64,000 bases of DNA from Lachnospiraceae bacterium (lineage in GTDB: Bacteria > Bacillota > Clostridia > Lachnospirales > Lachnospiraceae). Under the pieces are notes generated by a model. The model was not told the origin of the DNA. It saw only the letters and a program-made list of their open reading frames with translations, and made no database searches. Of the stretch, positions 50,239-59,469 are shown one piece after another; position 1 is the first letter of the stretch, and each line of letters begins with the position of its first letter. Location: contig JAFUJA010000029.1 of NCBI GenBank assembly GCA_017473905.1, positions 62,001 through 126,000 of the forward strand, given 5' to 3'. The position numbers and the translations under genes are program-made.

Positions 50239-51591
50239 ATGAATTCTTATAAATCTTTTAACCCCTTCGAGGAAAAACCCATCCCTATTGAGAAAACTTT
50301 TATGGACTGGAATACCATGTATCCCTGTAGCTACAATAAAATGGAGACAAATCCCTATACTAAAACCAGAATTATCCTGATGAACGGTACGGAATTTGAA
50401 GCCCAGTGGTTTTCAAGAAATTTTTCCCGCAGATGCACGGACAATGATTTGCGTCGTGAACTTGCACTTTTACGTCGTATTGAACAGCAGCAGCAAAAAC
50501 GAATTACTGCCTTAAAACCCAAGGATGAAACCATTCTGGAAACCACCATCGCTTATGAACAGCTCGCGGTAGACTTAACTGCCGTAATGGCAAAAAAAGA
50601 AACCAACTGTACCGTAAAAAACGCTTTGAACTTTGCACTTTTAGAGGATTTTGACCATCTTTACAGATACAGTAACCTTTTGGGATATGAATACAATGTG
50701 GACCCGAAGCTCTACGTAGGCGGCTATACAGAGCTTACACCTGCCCGTCCCACAATTTCAGAACACAGGCATCCTGTAGATTCCATCTATCCCTGCATCA
50801 ACAACAATACAAATCCCCTGCTTACAAAACTGCATATCGGTATTATTACCGCGGCGGAACAGCAGACCATGAACTATTATATGAATATTGCGCCTTTTTA
50901 CTGCAAGTCTGATTTGGGCCGGAGATTATACCAGGAAATCGGCATGATTGAAGAAGAACATGTAACCCAGTACGAAAGTCTGAAGGACACCTCCGCTACC
51001 TTCCTGGAAGATTTGCTTATGCATGAATATACAGAGTGCTACCTGTACTACTCCTGTATGATTTCAGAGTGTGACTTACGGATTCGTCAGCTTTGGGAAG
51101 AATGTCTCCTGCAGGAAATCTCCCATTTGCACAAGGCAAAGGATTTACTGGCTAAATATGAGGGCAAAGACTGGCAGCAGGTAATTCCCGGCGGATGCTT
51201 CCCCGAACCTTTGATTTTAGGTCCCAATATTGAATATGTCCGCAATATCATTGCAACCACAACAGGAAATACCCAGTGCATCGAATCGATTGTACCCTTA
51301 CAGGATTTATGCAGTGATGCACCTTTTTACTACTATCAGAACATCGTAAATAACAATGTTTCCTGCGTGGCAAGCCACAGAGTGATTGAAGATACCATCC
51401 GCGGTCTAGGCAAGGATATCCGATTTGAAGTAGCGCCCAATCCTCTTGCCGCCTTACGGAACCGTTGTGAGGATAACACTTCCATGGGACGTAACCCTGC
51501 CCAGACTCCTGAGTCCGCCACAACCTGCGGAACCAGTGAAAACTGCTGCAGCTGCTCTGCGACTGCAGACGGCATGAAAGTAAACTGGTAA
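50239..51591 (+). CDS. Large ferritin-like protein with cysteine-rich tail
   Basis: 450 residues, not assigned to a named family. Two helical blocks (about 85-165 and 205-320) carry spaced acidic and His residues (LEDFDHLYRY, EQQTMNYYMNIAPFYC, MIEEEHVTQYE, HEYTECYLYY, LQEISHLHKAKDLL), the pattern of ferritin-like di-iron four-helix bundles. Before and after are Pro/Asn-rich parts. The C-terminus has C-x5-CC-x-C (TCGTSENCCSCSA). Start at 50239 behind TTGGAG; an ATG 18 bases earlier lies in front of that site. It may store iron or reduce peroxide; a spore-coat-type role is also possible. Confidence 0.68.
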   Translation: MNSYKSFNPFEEKPIPIEKTFMDWNTMYPCSYNKMETNPYTKTRIILMNGTEFEAQWFSRNFSRRCTDNDLRRELALLRRIEQQQQKRITALKPKDETILETTIAYEQLAVDLTAVMAKKETNCTVKNALNFALLEDFDHLYRYSNLLGYEYNVDPKLYVGGYTELTPARPTISEHRHPVDSIYPCINNNTNPLLTKLHIGIITAAEQQTMNYYMNIAPFYCKSDLGRRLYQEIGMIEEEHVTQYESLKDTSATFLEDLLMHEYTECYLYYSCMISECDLRIRQLWEECLLQEISHLHKAKDLLAKYEGKDWQQVIPGGCFPEPLILGPNIEYVRNIIATTTGNTQCIESIVPLQDLCSDAPFYYYQNIVNNNVSCVASHRVIEDTIRGLGKDIRFEVAPNPLAALRNRCEDNTSMGRNPAQTPESATTCGTSENCCSCSATADGMKVNW

Positions 51592-51610
51592 AAAATATAT
51601 TTCTAACCCG

Positions 51611-51640
51611 AAAAAGGCGTCATTATATGACGCCTTTTTA
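51611..51640. terminator. Bidirectional terminator between ferritin-like and flippase genes
   Basis: AAAAAGGCGTCAT, loop TAT, ATGACGCCTTTTT; convergent genes on both sides. Confidence 0.88.
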
Positions 51641-51652
51641 AGATGATTTCTT

Positions 51653-53197
51653 TTAATTTCTTTTTAAGATTTTTATTTTATTTATTAAAAACTTACATTC
51701 AGCGGTTCTATGGTAAACAATCAATAATATTCCCGGAATATAAATTCCGCAGAATATACCATGAAAAATTACGGACCACCATCCGCAACCTGTAAATACG
51801 TGATTGCAAATCCACATGGCCGAAGCAACCGCAAGCAGTAAAATACTCATATAACCAAGGTTTTTGATATAATAGAACAAGACGGGACGATAATTTCCGA
51901 AACAATGCTTGTGTATGATTCCAGGGTCAATTAAAAAATTAGCCAGAATCAGGGAACAGATGGTTCCCACTACAACACCATGAATACCCCAAAGATTTAC
52001 CCCTATTATGGATACACATAAATTGATTGTAATTCCAATAAATGGTCTGTACCACATTTGACGGAACACACCGGATATATTTCGAATCTGGTTTAGATTC
52101 ATTTTTATTCCCGCAAATACCAGCTCAATTCCAATCAGAATAGGGAGAGGCTGCATTACAATATAACTCTCTCCAAGCCAGCATTCAATCAGTTCATTGG
52201 TTACAACGGCAATTCCGCCACCCGCAGTTCCGTAAAGCACAATGGTAATAAAATTAGTTGCTTCGAAAAATGCATATTTACGCTCTACACTTTCTTGTGC
52301 GAAAAAATTTCCCATACTTGCTTTTACGGATTCATACATTTTCGCCAAAATGCTTTTTAACATTGTATATATCATCAGATAGTTGGAGTACTCTCCAACC
52401 AGTATCAAACCATGGAAACTACTCAAAATAAGATTATCCGTGGCCTTCATTACCATATTATCTGCTCTGAAAACAAAAAGGGCGGCACAGTCTTTTACTA
52501 TATCTTTTATCTCCTCCCGGGACAAACGTTCGCCGGTATCTGCAAAATAGGAATGGTACCTTTTTTGCGAGATTCTGAGACTGACTAAATTTTTTATAAT
52601 TACGAATCCAATTAAAGATACAATATATAAAATATAATTATGCCATAACAAAAGAATTGCAATCTGCACAACACTCATTACAATATCAACTATGCCGTTT
52701 GCAGTATTCAAAAGATATGTTTTCTGGTCTGCCTTAATGATGACACTTCGATACGCAAAAAACAAATAGCCTGATACACTCTGCAGCAGATACAACATGT
52801 AAACAAGAACTGCATGAATCCCCAATGCATCAAGTCTTTCATAGTCCTTTATCAAAATCGGAAGAAAAGGAATCAACAGTATACCGATTCCCAAAATAAC
52901 CAGACTTACTACACGGTATACATATTTAAAAAAGCGCAAATATTTTCTGATTGCGACATCATTTTGTTCTGCCAGCGGCTTATATAATTTGTATCCGATT
53001 GCCGCATCAAAACCAAATTCAGCTAGGGACAACATGGATAAAATGTCCGCAAATAACCCATTGATTCCCAGATAAGATTTTCCTAATGTATACACAAAAA
53101 CAGTTCTGACAGCAAACCTTAATACAATATTAAGCATTTGCTGACCAAATGTTGTAGCTAAATTCAATGTGGAATTTTTTGTTCTTGAAGAATCCAT
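51653..53197 (-). CDS. Polysaccharide flippase (Wzx/MOP superfamily)
   Basis: 514 residues with about 14 helices. The N-terminal NSTLNLATTFGQQMLNIVLRF and GKSYLGINGLFADILSMLSLAEFGFDAAI parts resemble the N-terminus of the flippase half of the fusion protein at 11330-14053, so the two are likely paralogues; this copy has no ferredoxin or FrhB extension. It exports lipid-linked oligosaccharide units. Two glycosyltransferase genes lie directly upstream on the same strand. Confidence 0.9.
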   Translation of the reverse strand: MDSSRTKNSTLNLATTFGQQMLNIVLRFAVRTVFVYTLGKSYLGINGLFADILSMLSLAEFGFDAAIGYKLYKPLAEQNDVAIRKYLRFFKYVYRVVSLVILGIGILLIPFLPILIKDYERLDALGIHAVLVYMLYLLQSVSGYLFFAYRSVIIKADQKTYLLNTANGIVDIVMSVVQIAILLLWHNYILYIVSLIGFVIIKNLVSLRISQKRYHSYFADTGERLSREEIKDIVKDCAALFVFRADNMVMKATDNLILSSFHGLILVGEYSNYLMIYTMLKSILAKMYESVKASMGNFFAQESVERKYAFFEATNFITIVLYGTAGGGIAVVTNELIECWLGESYIVMQPLPILIGIELVFAGIKMNLNQIRNISGVFRQMWYRPFIGITINLCVSIIGVNLWGIHGVVVGTICSLILANFLIDPGIIHKHCFGNYRPVLFYYIKNLGYMSILLLAVASAMWICNHVFTGCGWWSVIFHGIFCGIYIPGILLIVYHRTAECKFLINKIKILKRN

Positions 53198-53210
53198 ATG
53201 TTCTCCTCTG

Positions 53211-54104
53211 TCATTTAGCGAATTGCTTTTTACACCTTATAATATTTACCAGATATTTCCCGTTTAGCACAAAATCCCACGGCCGGCGAAGGAATGCTTT
53301 CCACCATATTCGCAAAGCCTGCTTTTTCATATTAGCTCTTGCATACACAATGGCTAATTTCATGTATCTGGCCGAAAACGCCTTGGGATGGGACATAAGA
53401 TACTCTTTATACTTCTCATTCAGCCTTTCATAAGCATTTATCTTTTTATCCGGGTAATTTGAAATTCTTTCCCCTTGATGTATATGGTAACAAACCAATG
53501 GCTGTTCAATATAATCCACTTCGTATTTTTCTGCAATTTTAAGCCACACATCTGCATCCTGGGCTGCCTGCATCATCGGGTCAAATCCGCCTATTTTTCT
53601 TAGTACTTCTGTTTTTATCAACGGAAAAGAAGTAGATCCGATAAAATTATCAAGAATTAAATAATCGAAAACTTTTCCCCTATAATATTTCTGCTTTCTC
53701 ACCGCAGTTTCTATATCGGTGTCCCTTTTTACTAAAGCACCGCAGTATACCATAGCTACCTTGTTTTCTGCCTTATTCATTTTGTCAACCTGAAGCAACA
53801 GTTTATCAGGCATCCATTCATCATCATCATCCAGATATGCAATATACTCTCCAACAGCCTGTTCCAGCCCTGTGTTTCTGGCGACACATGCACCTTTGTT
53901 ATCTTCATGGGCAATATACCTGATTCTGTTGTCACCATAAGACTCTACTGTTTTCTTTACCTGAATTCGCTCCCCGTAATTTGCCGGGCTGTCATCCACA
54001 ACAATCAGTTCCCAATCTTGATATGTCTGAGAAATTACACTGTTGATAGCCCTTTGTACCATATACGGTGAACGCATACATGTTGTTATTATCACGCTGA
54101 CCAT
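53211..54104 (-). CDS. Glycosyltransferase family 2
   Basis: 297 residues, GT-A fold. VSVIITTCMRSPYMVQRAINSV at the start, WELIVVDDSP, and AYLDDDDEWMPDKL (the DxD region) are typical. QDADVWLKIAEKYEV carries the base residue. It has no membrane helix. Start put at ATG 54104 because AGGAAG is 8 bases upstream; ATG 54110 overlaps that site. Middle gene of the second polysaccharide cluster. Confidence 0.9.
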   Translation of the reverse strand: MVSVIITTCMRSPYMVQRAINSVISQTYQDWELIVVDDSPANYGERIQVKKTVESYGDNRIRYIAHEDNKGACVARNTGLEQAVGEYIAYLDDDDEWMPDKLLLQVDKMNKAENKVAMVYCGALVKRDTDIETAVRKQKYYRGKVFDYLILDNFIGSTSFPLIKTEVLRKIGGFDPMMQAAQDADVWLKIAEKYEVDYIEQPLVCYHIHQGERISNYPDKKINAYERLNEKYKEYLMSHPKAFSARYMKLAIVYARANMKKQALRIWWKAFLRRPWDFVLNGKYLVNIIRCKKQFAK

Positions 54105-54121
54105 AAACATCTTCCTAATTG

Positions 54122-55270
54122 TTATTTTTTCAATACATCATTCATAAAAGCGGTTATTTTATCAACCCTCTCCCATATTGTAAGGGATTCTGCTTTTTCT
54201 GCCGCACCTGCTGCCAACCGGGCTGTTAATTCACGATCCCGATAAAGTTTCTCAATTGTATCCTGAATTTCCGGAACAGACATCTCGTTAATCCTGATGG
54301 AACAGGTTTCATCTAAAATCTCATCATTAAACTTTTTATCAGAAGACACAATGGGTAAATGGCAGGCCAGAGCTTCTACAATGGCATTACAACACCCTTC
54401 ATTGTTGGTAGGCAGAACAAAAATATCTGCAGCATTGAGATAATCCGGAACGGCATCGTGAGAAAGTGGTCCGCAATGCAGAATGTTATCACAATCCGGC
54501 TTACACTTTCCCCGGCCAATAAATATGGAATGGATGTTTTCTCCTTCCGGTAATTTTTGATTCAGACCGTCTAATGCTTCCGAAAGCCTGCAAGAACCCT
54601 TCCTCTCGTCAAAAGAACCTACAAAAGCAACTATAAAACTATTTTCCGGATACCCGAGTTTTCTCCTGATTTCCAACTTGTCTTTCTTATAAAACACACA
54701 GGGATTATACCCGTTTGGAGCTATCACATAAGGAATATCTTTTTGAATCCCTGCGGCTCTTGTTTCATCCAATGTCTTGGAAGACACATGAACAACACCT
54801 GAAATATTTTGCAGAACTTCTTCCAATTCCTGTTTTTCATAATCATGAATTGCGGAAATCTCACTCCCCTCCCCACAGGTTACAAAAACCGGTTTTCCAT
54901 CGGAGATACCGGCCATCAAGAGTCCCATGAACCAGAAATGAGCGTAAAACAAATCGACCGGAGCATCAAATGAACACAATGTCCGTTTAATTGCATTTTT
55001 TATGTTCTTTATCATTCTTTTTCTTAAAATATTAGACCACGAAAAATATATCGGCTGGTAAACATCCACCCGATTCCCATTACTTGTCATATAATGCCAC
55101 CGTACAGGGCGCAACTTTCTGCCTCTGACAATTACCTTCGTGACAGATTGCGGAGAAATTACGGAGCATCGGATCCCCTTATCCGCAAAAGAATCCACAT
55201 ACGCCTTCACAAATGTATAAAAAGCCTCTTTTCCACGCGGAAAGGAACCGGCCACGAAACAAATATGCAT
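54122..55270 (-). CDS. Glycosyltransferase family 4
   Basis: 382 residues, GT-B fold. FIVAFVGSFDERKGSCRL and YLNAADIFVLPTNNEGCCNAIVEALACHLPIVSSD carry the GT4 nucleotide-sugar binding pattern with E-x7-E. FVAGSFPRGKEAFYTFVKAYVDSFADKG opens the acceptor domain. First gene of the cluster GT4-GT2-flippase; the stop is 12 bases before the next reading frame. Confidence 0.9.
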   Translation of the reverse strand: MHICFVAGSFPRGKEAFYTFVKAYVDSFADKGIRCSVISPQSVTKVIVRGRKLRPVRWHYMTSNGNRVDVYQPIYFSWSNILRKRMIKNIKNAIKRTLCSFDAPVDLFYAHFWFMGLLMAGISDGKPVFVTCGEGSEISAIHDYEKQELEEVLQNISGVVHVSSKTLDETRAAGIQKDIPYVIAPNGYNPCVFYKKDKLEIRRKLGYPENSFIVAFVGSFDERKGSCRLSEALDGLNQKLPEGENIHSIFIGRGKCKPDCDNILHCGPLSHDAVPDYLNAADIFVLPTNNEGCCNAIVEALACHLPIVSSDKKFNDEILDETCSIRINEMSVPEIQDTIEKLYRDRELTARLAAGAAEKAESLTIWERVDKITAFMNDVLKK

Positions 55271-55427
55271 GAGTGATTCTCCTCTAAACTAACGCTGTTC
55301 CTTCATTCAGAATTACTGAATTACATCAGCCTTATTTTACAAGAAATTATAACACTCCCCATATGAAACTACAACTTATTTCGTCAATTCCTCCGTCAGA
55401 CGTTAGTGCGTACCATTTCGGATACAG

Positions 55428-55642
55428 CTTCCGCGTTGCAACGTAAGTGGCTCCGCCGTGCCATTTCGGATAAAGTCCTTCAGACTTCATCCTCAACGCG
55501 GGCTGGCGCCCTATGTGATAAAGCTTCCGCGTTGCAGCGTAAGTGGCTCCGCCGTGCCATTTCGGATAAAGCCCTTCGGCCTTCATCCTCAACGCGGGCT
55601 GGCGCCCTATATGATGAAACTTCCGCGTTGCAGCGTAAGTGG
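55428..55642. repeat. 96-bp tandem direct repeat, two full copies plus a partial
   Basis: Copies at 55428-55523 and 55524-55619 differ at seven positions; a third copy breaks off at about 55642. A piece of the unit (ACCATTTCGGATACAG) also precedes copy one. The unit is much richer in GC than the surrounding DNA. At its right end GCGTAAGTGGC-AAA-GCCACTTA forms a hairpin. No spacers are present, so it is not CRISPR. Confidence 0.9.
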
Positions 55643-55686
55643 CAAAGCCACTTACTACGCGCGCACGCGCGCTATACCCGAAAACA

Positions 55687-55728
55687 AAAAAGTACCTCTC
55701 GGCAAGCAAGCTCGCCAGAGGCACTTTC
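55687..55728 (-). terminator. Terminator of the phosphotransferase-like gene
   Basis: Minus strand AAAGTGCCTCTGGCGAGC, loop, TTGCCGAGAGGTACTTTTTTG. A long stem, 35 bases past the stop. Confidence 0.8.
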
Positions 55729-55762
55729 TTATTTTCGGTTGCAACGCTTATTACGTTCGCGA

Positions 55763-56512
55763 TCATTCGAACTCTACGACGTCTACCCAGGAGAGGAGAA
55801 GTTCTCTTTCCTTTTCGTTTCCTTTTACGGACTGGGATGCGGCAACAATGGACATCCACTTCTGAACATACTGCATGGCCGTATCACTCTTTTTACAGAA
55901 AATATTCAGATATTCCCTTGCACCTTCCACATCTCCGTCGAGCCAGAACAACAGGTACGTTCTAGCCGCATCTGCGGAAGCATTTCCCTGGGTTGCATGG
56001 GACCAGTCTAAAATATAAGCACTGCCGTCCTCTTTGATGATAATGTTGGAAGGATTAAAATCTCCGTGGCAAAGTTTGGTATGCTTGGGCATTCCTTCCA
56101 ATCTGGTATGCAAATCATAACGGGTCGTTGCATCAAGATTTGCTTCACTGATTTTACGGTTCATCTTGTCTTTTAACTTGTTTAAAAGCACGGATCTTTT
56201 AGAATGAACATTCAGCTGAAGGTCCACAAGAAGCTCCAGATACTCTGTCTTCTTCTCCGGATTTTCTTCCATCAGCTGTGCGAGGGTTTTCCCCTCAATA
56301 TATTCCAAAACAATTGCCCACTTTCCATCAATGGTGGTTACTTCATGGATTTTAGGAATATTCAAGCCGGTTTCCTCAACCCGCGCATGGTTAAGAGCTT
56401 CATTTAAAACATCTGACTTGGAATAATTTTCATCAAATACTTTGATACATTTATTACCGTCACGATAAATCTTTTTATTTTTTCTGACTGCGATTACATT
56501 ATCAAGTTTCAT
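55763..56512 (-). CDS. Aminoglycoside phosphotransferase (APH) family kinase
   Basis: 249 residues of the protein-kinase-like APH/choline kinase fold. The Brenner motif LCHGDFNPSNIII (catalytic Asp, about 144-156) and the metal-binding YILDWSHA are clear, as is the hinge WAIVLEYIEGKTLAQL. This family phosphorylates small alcohols such as aminoglycosides, choline, fructosamine or hydroxy metabolites; nothing shows antibiotic resistance here. Downstream is a strong terminator; it appears monocistronic. Confidence 0.88.
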   Translation of the reverse strand: MKLDNVIAVRKNKKIYRDGNKCIKVFDENYSKSDVLNEALNHARVEETGLNIPKIHEVTTIDGKWAIVLEYIEGKTLAQLMEENPEKKTEYLELLVDLQLNVHSKRSVLLNKLKDKMNRKISEANLDATTRYDLHTRLEGMPKHTKLCHGDFNPSNIIIKEDGSAYILDWSHATQGNASADAARTYLLFWLDGDVEGAREYLNIFCKKSDTAMQYVQKWMSIVAASQSVKGNEKERELLLSWVDVVEFE

Positions 56513-56587
56513 CTTATCTTCCTCCTTTAAAAAGCATCAGGGCATTTCGCCTTTTTATCTGTCATAAAAACAAAGTTGTTCACTCAT

Positions 56588-59227
56588 TTATTTTACGGCG
56601 GGCATTTCTTTTTCTTCGAAATGCTTTCCGTAGTAAGCATTCAGATACATCTGCTTAATTTCAGACATAAGAGGATATCTGGGATTCGCACCGGTACACT
56701 GGTCATCAAATGCCTGTTCAACCATATCATCCAGTCTCTCAAGGAATTCTTTTTCATCGATTCCGTAATCTTTAATGGTTTCCTTGATGCCCACCTTAGC
56801 CTTAAGATCATTCACTGCCTTGATAAGACCTTCCAGTTTCTCTGTATCAGTTTTACCCTTAATACCGAGATAATCAGCAACCTCTGCATAACGGGCAAGT
56901 GTATGAGGATGGTCATACTGTGAGAAGGTACCCATTTTAGCAGGTGCTTCCGAAGCATTAAAACGAAGGACTTCCTCAATCATGAGTGCATTTGCCACAC
57001 CGTGAGGCAGATGATAAAATGCTCCGAGCTTATGCGCCATGGAATGGCAAACTCCAAGGAAGGCATTTGCAAAGGCCATACCCGCCATAGTTGCGGCATT
57101 CGCCATTTTTTCTCTTACTTCAATATCTGTCTGACCGTTTGCATATGCTCTGGGAAGATATTCAAATACCGTCTTTAATGACTTCAATGCAAGACCGTCT
57201 GTATAATCTGTAGCAAGCATTGCTGCGTAGGCTTCAAGTGCATGGGTTACCGCATCGATACCGGAAGCGGCCGTAAGTCCCTTGGGTGCACTCATATGAT
57301 AATCCGTATCAACAATTGCCATATCCGGCATCAGCTCATAATCTGCAAGAGGATACTTCACACCGGTTTTTTCGTCTGTAATAACCGCAAAGGGTGTTAC
57401 CTCGGAACCGGTTCCCGCAGATGTGGGAATTGCGATAAAATATGCCTTTTCACCCATTTTAGGGAAGGTATAAACTCTCTTTCTGATATCGATAAAACGC
57501 ATTGCCATATCCATGAAATCCACTTCGGGATGTTCGTATAAAACCCACATAATCTTCGCAGCATCCATGGCACTACCACCGCCAAGGGCAATGATGGTAT
57601 CAGGTTTAAAAGATGCCATCAAAGCTGCACCGTTTTTCGCATTTAAAAGTGTAGGGTCGGGCTGTACATCGGAAAATGTCATGTGTACAATTCCCATTTC
57701 ATCTAATTTATCCGTAATGGCTTTTGTATAGCCGTTTTCATAAAGGAATGTATCGGTAACAATAAACGCTCTCTTTTTACCTAAAACATTCTTTAATTCA
57801 TCCAATGCTACAGGCAGACAGCCCTTCTTAATATATACCTTCTCAGGTGCACGAAACCAAAGCATATTTTCCCTTCTTTCCGCTACTGTTTTGATATTGA
57901 TAAGATGCTTCACTCCAACATTTTCAGATACGGAGTTGCCGCCCCAGGAACCGCAACCAAGTGTAAGTGAAGGCGCAAGTTTGAAGTTATACAAATCACC
58001 GATTCCACCGTGAGAAGAAGGGGTGTTCACGAGAATACGGCAGGTCTTCATTCTTGCTGCAAACATATCAAGTTTTTCTCTTTCCGTAACTTCATTTAAG
58101 TATACGGAGGAAGTATGACCGAAACCGCCATCTTCCACAAGCCGTTCCGCTTTATCCAGCGCATCTGCGAAATCTTTTGCTTTATACATTGCAAGAACAG
58201 GAGAAAGTTTTTCATGGGCAAATTCTTCGGTAAGCTCTACAGACTCTACTTCACCGATAAGAATCTTAGTCCCTTCCGGAACTTTTACACCGGATAATTC
58301 TGCAATTTTATATGCTGACTGTCCTACAATCTTTGCATTTAAAGCACCGTTAATAATGATAGTTTTTCTGACTTTCTCGGTTTCTTCCGGATTCAGGAAA
58401 TAACATCCTCTGACAGCAAATTCTGTTTTTACGGCATCATAAATGTTTTCAAGAACGATAACAGACTGTTCGGATGCACAAATCATACCGTTATCAAAAG
58501 TCTTGGAATGAATAATGGAATTCACCGCAAGAAGGAGGTCTGCGCTGTCATCAATAATTGCGGGTGTGTTTCCTGCACCTACACCCAATGCAGGCTTACC
58601 GCTGGAATAAGCGGCTTTCACCATTCCCGGTCCGCCGGTTGCCAGAATAATATCGGCTTCCCGCATAACCAGATTGGTCATTTCAAGGCTGGGCACATCA
58701 ATCCAGCCGATAATATTTTCTGGAGCACCGGCTGCAACTGCTGCTTCCAATACAATTTTAGCTGCTTCTATGGTGCTGTTTTTCGCTCTGGGATGAGGAG
58801 AAATCATAATTGCATTTCTTGTTTTAATTGCCAGCAAGCATTTAAAAATTGCGGTTGAAGTAGGGTTGGTTGTAGGAATAACTGCTGCAATCACACCGAT
58901 AGGTTCCGCAATTTTCTTAATACCGTATGACTTATCTTCCTCAATAACGCCACAGGTTTTGGTATCCTTGTATGCATTGTAAATGTACTCGGCAGCGTAG
59001 TTATTTTTGATAACTTTATCTTCTACAATACCCATACCGGTTTCCTCTACGGCCATTTTAGCAAGAGGAATTCTTGCCTTATTCGCAGCGGATGCTGCTG
59101 CCAGGAAAATCTTATCAACCTGTTCCTGTGTAAAGGTTGCAAATTCCTGTTGTGCCAGTCTGGTACGCTGAATTGCTTCTTCAAGCTTTTCAACACCATC
59201 AACGATTTCATAAACCTTTTTTTTCAT
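56588..59227 (-). CDS. adhE: Bifunctional acetaldehyde-CoA/alcohol dehydrogenase
   Basis: 879 residues. N-terminal half: CoA-acylating aldehyde dehydrogenase (VIPTTNPTSTAIFKCLLAIKTRNA, cited over its length; catalytic Cys in SKTFDNGMICASEQSVIV). C-terminal half: iron-containing alcohol dehydrogenase (ALGGGSAMDAAKIMW, IPTSAGTGSEVTPFAVITD, and iron ligands in GVCHSMAHKLGAFYHLPHGVANAL). It turns acetyl-CoA to ethanol and re-oxidises two NADH. Start 59227 behind AGGAGGAAG; the longer frame to 59269 has no site. Likely controlled by Rex at 59296-59313. AdhE proteins assemble into spirosome filaments. Confidence 0.96.
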   Translation of the reverse strand: MKKKVYEIVDGVEKLEEAIQRTRLAQQEFATFTQEQVDKIFLAAASAANKARIPLAKMAVEETGMGIVEDKVIKNNYAAEYIYNAYKDTKTCGVIEEDKSYGIKKIAEPIGVIAAVIPTTNPTSTAIFKCLLAIKTRNAIMISPHPRAKNSTIEAAKIVLEAAVAAGAPENIIGWIDVPSLEMTNLVMREADIILATGGPGMVKAAYSSGKPALGVGAGNTPAIIDDSADLLLAVNSIIHSKTFDNGMICASEQSVIVLENIYDAVKTEFAVRGCYFLNPEETEKVRKTIIINGALNAKIVGQSAYKIAELSGVKVPEGTKILIGEVESVELTEEFAHEKLSPVLAMYKAKDFADALDKAERLVEDGGFGHTSSVYLNEVTEREKLDMFAARMKTCRILVNTPSSHGGIGDLYNFKLAPSLTLGCGSWGGNSVSENVGVKHLINIKTVAERRENMLWFRAPEKVYIKKGCLPVALDELKNVLGKKRAFIVTDTFLYENGYTKAITDKLDEMGIVHMTFSDVQPDPTLLNAKNGAALMASFKPDTIIALGGGSAMDAAKIMWVLYEHPEVDFMDMAMRFIDIRKRVYTFPKMGEKAYFIAIPTSAGTGSEVTPFAVITDEKTGVKYPLADYELMPDMAIVDTDYHMSAPKGLTAASGIDAVTHALEAYAAMLATDYTDGLALKSLKTVFEYLPRAYANGQTDIEVREKMANAATMAGMAFANAFLGVCHSMAHKLGAFYHLPHGVANALMIEEVLRFNASEAPAKMGTFSQYDHPHTLARYAEVADYLGIKGKTDTEKLEGLIKAVNDLKAKVGIKETIKDYGIDEKEFLERLDDMVEQAFDDQCTGANPRYPLMSEIKQMYLNAYYGKHFEEKEMPAVK

Positions 59228-59295
59228 ACTCTTCCTCCTTAAATATGGTGACGGATTGTAAATCCCCATTTATCAATCCTCACCTCTGCCCCAAT

Positions 59296-59313
59296 TCGTT
59301 AAACTTTTAACAA
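59296..59313. promoter_or_regulatory. Rex-like operator in front of adhE
   Basis: Minus strand TTGTTAAAAGTTTAACGA, matching the known Rex consensus TTGTTAA-N4-TTAACAA with one mismatch. It lies 70 bases upstream of the start, downstream of a TTGACC (-35-like) element. Rex would repress adhE at a low NADH/NAD ratio. Confidence 0.75.
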
Positions 59314-59398
59314 TATTAATATACTCAAGGTCAAACAATATATATACAAAATTTGTGCTAATTTTAGCTTATTTATGCACTTAGTTAAAATAATAACA

Positions 59399-59433
59399 AA
59401 CTCCCCGCATCCTTTTTAGGATACAGGGAGTTA
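59399..59433 (-). terminator. Terminator of the 215-residue hypothetical gene
   Basis: Minus strand AACTCCCTGTATCC, TAAAAA loop, GGATGCGGGGAGTT and a T-rich tail, 37 bases after the stop. Confidence 0.82.
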
Positions 59434-59469
59434 TTTTTGAAAAACATTTCACATTTTTATTCTTTTTTA

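Larger units (their letters stand above)
55271..55762. other. Intergenic region with repeats, 492 bases
   Basis: Holds the presumed promoter region of the GT4 gene (55271-55380, AT-rich), the 96-bp tandem repeat (55428-55642), a GC-rich hairpin and alternating GCGCGC stretch (55632-55675), and the terminator of the phosphotransferase gene (55687-55728). Reading frames across the repeats exist on both strands only because 96 is a multiple of three; none has a ribosome site. Confidence 0.75.

Noticed and set aside
55428..55642. Possible CRISPR array
   Set aside because: The 96-bp units are directly adjacent with no unique spacers and there are no cas genes nearby.
55347..56011. Long frames on both strands over the 96-bp repeats (170 and 201 codons)
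   Set aside because: They arise because 96 is a multiple of three; no ribosome site, and they run through terminators and into the 3' end of the phosphotransferase gene.
55763..56512. Antibiotic resistance gene
   Set aside because: The APH fold alone does not show aminoglycoside use; many relatives phosphorylate metabolites, and nothing in the context suggests resistance or mobility.
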